NCBI GenBank assembly: GCA_021827225.1
Contig: JAKAXG010000279.1
Coordinates: 1 to 6,170 of the forward strand
DNA from: Actinomycetes bacterium
GTDB lineage: Bacteria > Actinomycetota > Acidimicrobiia > Acidimicrobiales > Palsa-688
DNA: 6,170 bases
Direction: 5' to 3'
In this document: piece by piece, positions 5,276 to 6,170 of the stretch
Position numbering within the stretch: the first letter of the stretch is position 1
How the letters are laid out: each line of letters begins with the position of its first letter
Position numbers and translations under genes: made by a program
Notes under the pieces: generated by a model
What the model was told of the DNA's origin: nothing
The model's input: the letters and a program-made list of their open reading frames with translations, nothing else
The model's database searches: none

Positions 5276-5306
5276 CCGGGGTGGCTCCATCGGCAAGACT
5301 GTTCCG

Positions 5307-6170
5307 ATGCCCCAGTCCCTCGCTCCCCCACCGCAGACGGTTGGACGCCGGCGCGTCGTGGCACCGAGTGTCGAGCGCGTCAAGGCCGAGCTCCGCTTCG
5401 ACGTGACAGCCCGCGCCGGCCTGGGGAGCGCAGCCATCGACTTCTGCGGTGGCGCCACCGACGGGTACCCGGCGCTGGATCTGCGCCAGCCGGTGGAGCG
5501 GCTGCGCCTGGACGGGAAGGATCTCCGACCGGAGGACTTCGCCCCGGTGGACCTGGGCGGAGGAGAGGGCGCCGAGATGAGGGTGCTCGACGTCGAGATC
5601 GAGGCCGGGGCCCGGCACCATCTCGAGGTCGGCTACCGGCTGGAAACGCCGGCCTGCACCGGCGCCGAACCCATCGGCTGGCTCAGTGACGGTCTGCGCT
5701 TCGACTTCTGGATGTCGGACCTCCAACCCGGGCGCTACCTCGAGATGTGGGTACCGGCCCCTCTCATCCACGACCGGTTCGCCCTGTGCCTGGACGTGCG
5801 CATCGAAGGCACCGACCGCTCCCACACCCTCATCGCCAACACCGGCGGCGTGGACGCCGAGGCGGGCGGGCGGGCCTGGTCGCTCGTGTATCCGGCCCAC
5901 TTCACCGCCCTGTCACCGATGCTGGTCCTGGCGCCCACCGACACCATCGAGATCCGGCGCAGCGCGGTCGCCTTCAGCGGCCGCAACAGGTCCCTCGGCG
6001 TCGTCACCGCCCGCCACACCGACACCGACGCCGACCTCGGATCGTGCGAGGCCGACATCAGGTCCTGGCTCACCTACCTGGGGACCCGGTTCGAGCCGTG
6101 GGTGCACGGCGACACCTTCTGGGCGGTGGTGTGGGGACCCGGACGGGGCATGGAGTACGACGGGGCCACC
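5307..6170 (+). CDS. M1-family (gluzincin) aminopeptidase-like protein, N-terminal part
   Basis: An ATG at 5307 opens a frame with no stop to the right edge: 288 codons, C-terminus missing. Residues about 25-215 are rich in beta strands (for example LRFDVTARAG, LDLRQPVERLRLDG, HHLEVGYRLE), like the N-terminal saddle domain of M1 peptidases. The last residues, RGMEYDGAT (280-288), match the substrate-binding GxMEN/GAMEY motif that precedes the HExxH-x18-E zinc site; that site would lie beyond the window, so catalysis cannot be confirmed. There is no obvious signal peptide, so the protein is probably cytosolic. No Shine-Dalgarno sequence is visible. GTG 5358 is an alternative start. AAGACT (5295-5300), 6 bases before the ATG, is a weak candidate for a leaderless -10. 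It probably has no direct role in the secretion cassette. Confidence 0.78.
   Translation, partial: MPQSLAPPPQTVGRRRVVAPSVERVKAELRFDVTARAGLGSAAIDFCGGATDGYPALDLRQPVERLRLDGKDLRPEDFAPVDLGGGEGAEMRVLDVEIEAGARHHLEVGYRLETPACTGAEPIGWLSDGLRFDFWMSDLQPGRYLEMWVPAPLIHDRFALCLDVRIEGTDRSHTLIANTGGVDAEAGGRAWSLVYPAHFTALSPMLVLAPTDTIEIRRSAVAFSGRNRSLGVVTARHTDTDADLGSCEADIRSWLTYLGTRFEPWVHGDTFWAVVWGPGRGMEYDGAT

Noticed and set aside
4372..5364. A 330-codon minus-strand frame opposite the membrane protein gene
   Set aside because: The product is Arg/Gly/Pro-rich with no domain; the plus-strand frame has clear membrane helices and a plausible promoter.
5199..5900. A 233-codon minus-strand frame opposite the M1-like gene
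   Set aside because: The plus-strand frame runs open for 288 codons to the window edge and carries an M1 motif; the opposite frame has no recognisable feature.

Overview
The window is very GC-rich, with strong G/C third-position bias and frequent GTG starts. It carries type VII (ESX/WXG100) secretion genes of the actinobacterial kind: an EccC-type ATPase end, a WXG100 protein, an EspC-like protein and a possible EspG-like protein. This points to an actinobacterium outside the classical mycobacteria. The exact class cannot be read from the sequence; Acidimicrobiia or another environmental, deep-branching group would fit.

Layout: (1) Positions 1-398 (+) are the last 131 residues of an EccC/FtsK-SpoIIIE ATPase whose start lies upstream. 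(2) Positions 465-755 (+) encode a canonical 96-residue WXG100 protein with a W-V-G turn and a C-terminal YxxxE signal, behind a good ribosome binding site. (3) The next genes converge on it. From right to left on the minus strand they are a PH-like protein (4372-3848), a small YxxxD protein (3783-3496), a 465-residue WXG-fold protein with a glycine-rich hydrophobic core and an 11-residue-repeat tail (3492-2095), a second PH-like protein paralogous to the first (2091-1528), and a 255-residue possible EspG-like protein (1541-774). The last four are packed with 3-bp gaps or a 14-bp overlap and form an operon. (4) Diverging from the first PH-like gene is a three-helix membrane protein with a soluble C-terminal domain (4405-5217, +). 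(5) From 5307 (+) to the right edge runs the N-terminal 288 residues of an M1-like metallopeptidase, cut just after its GMEY motif.

How they may work together (inference): the ATPase and WXG100 protein belong to the secretion machine. The minus-strand cassette looks like a secreted substrate set, with the small YxxxD protein and the large WXG-fold protein as substrates or partners. The paired PH-like proteins and the EspG-like protein would be cytosolic chaperones or adaptors, and the divergent membrane protein may be a membrane partner. I recognise no enzymatic toxin domain. The least familiar part is the bracketing of a membrane-active-looking WXG effector by two paralogous PH-like proteins. 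There are no RNA genes, CRISPR arrays or mobile elements that I can see, and no gene-free stretch longer than about 90 bases.
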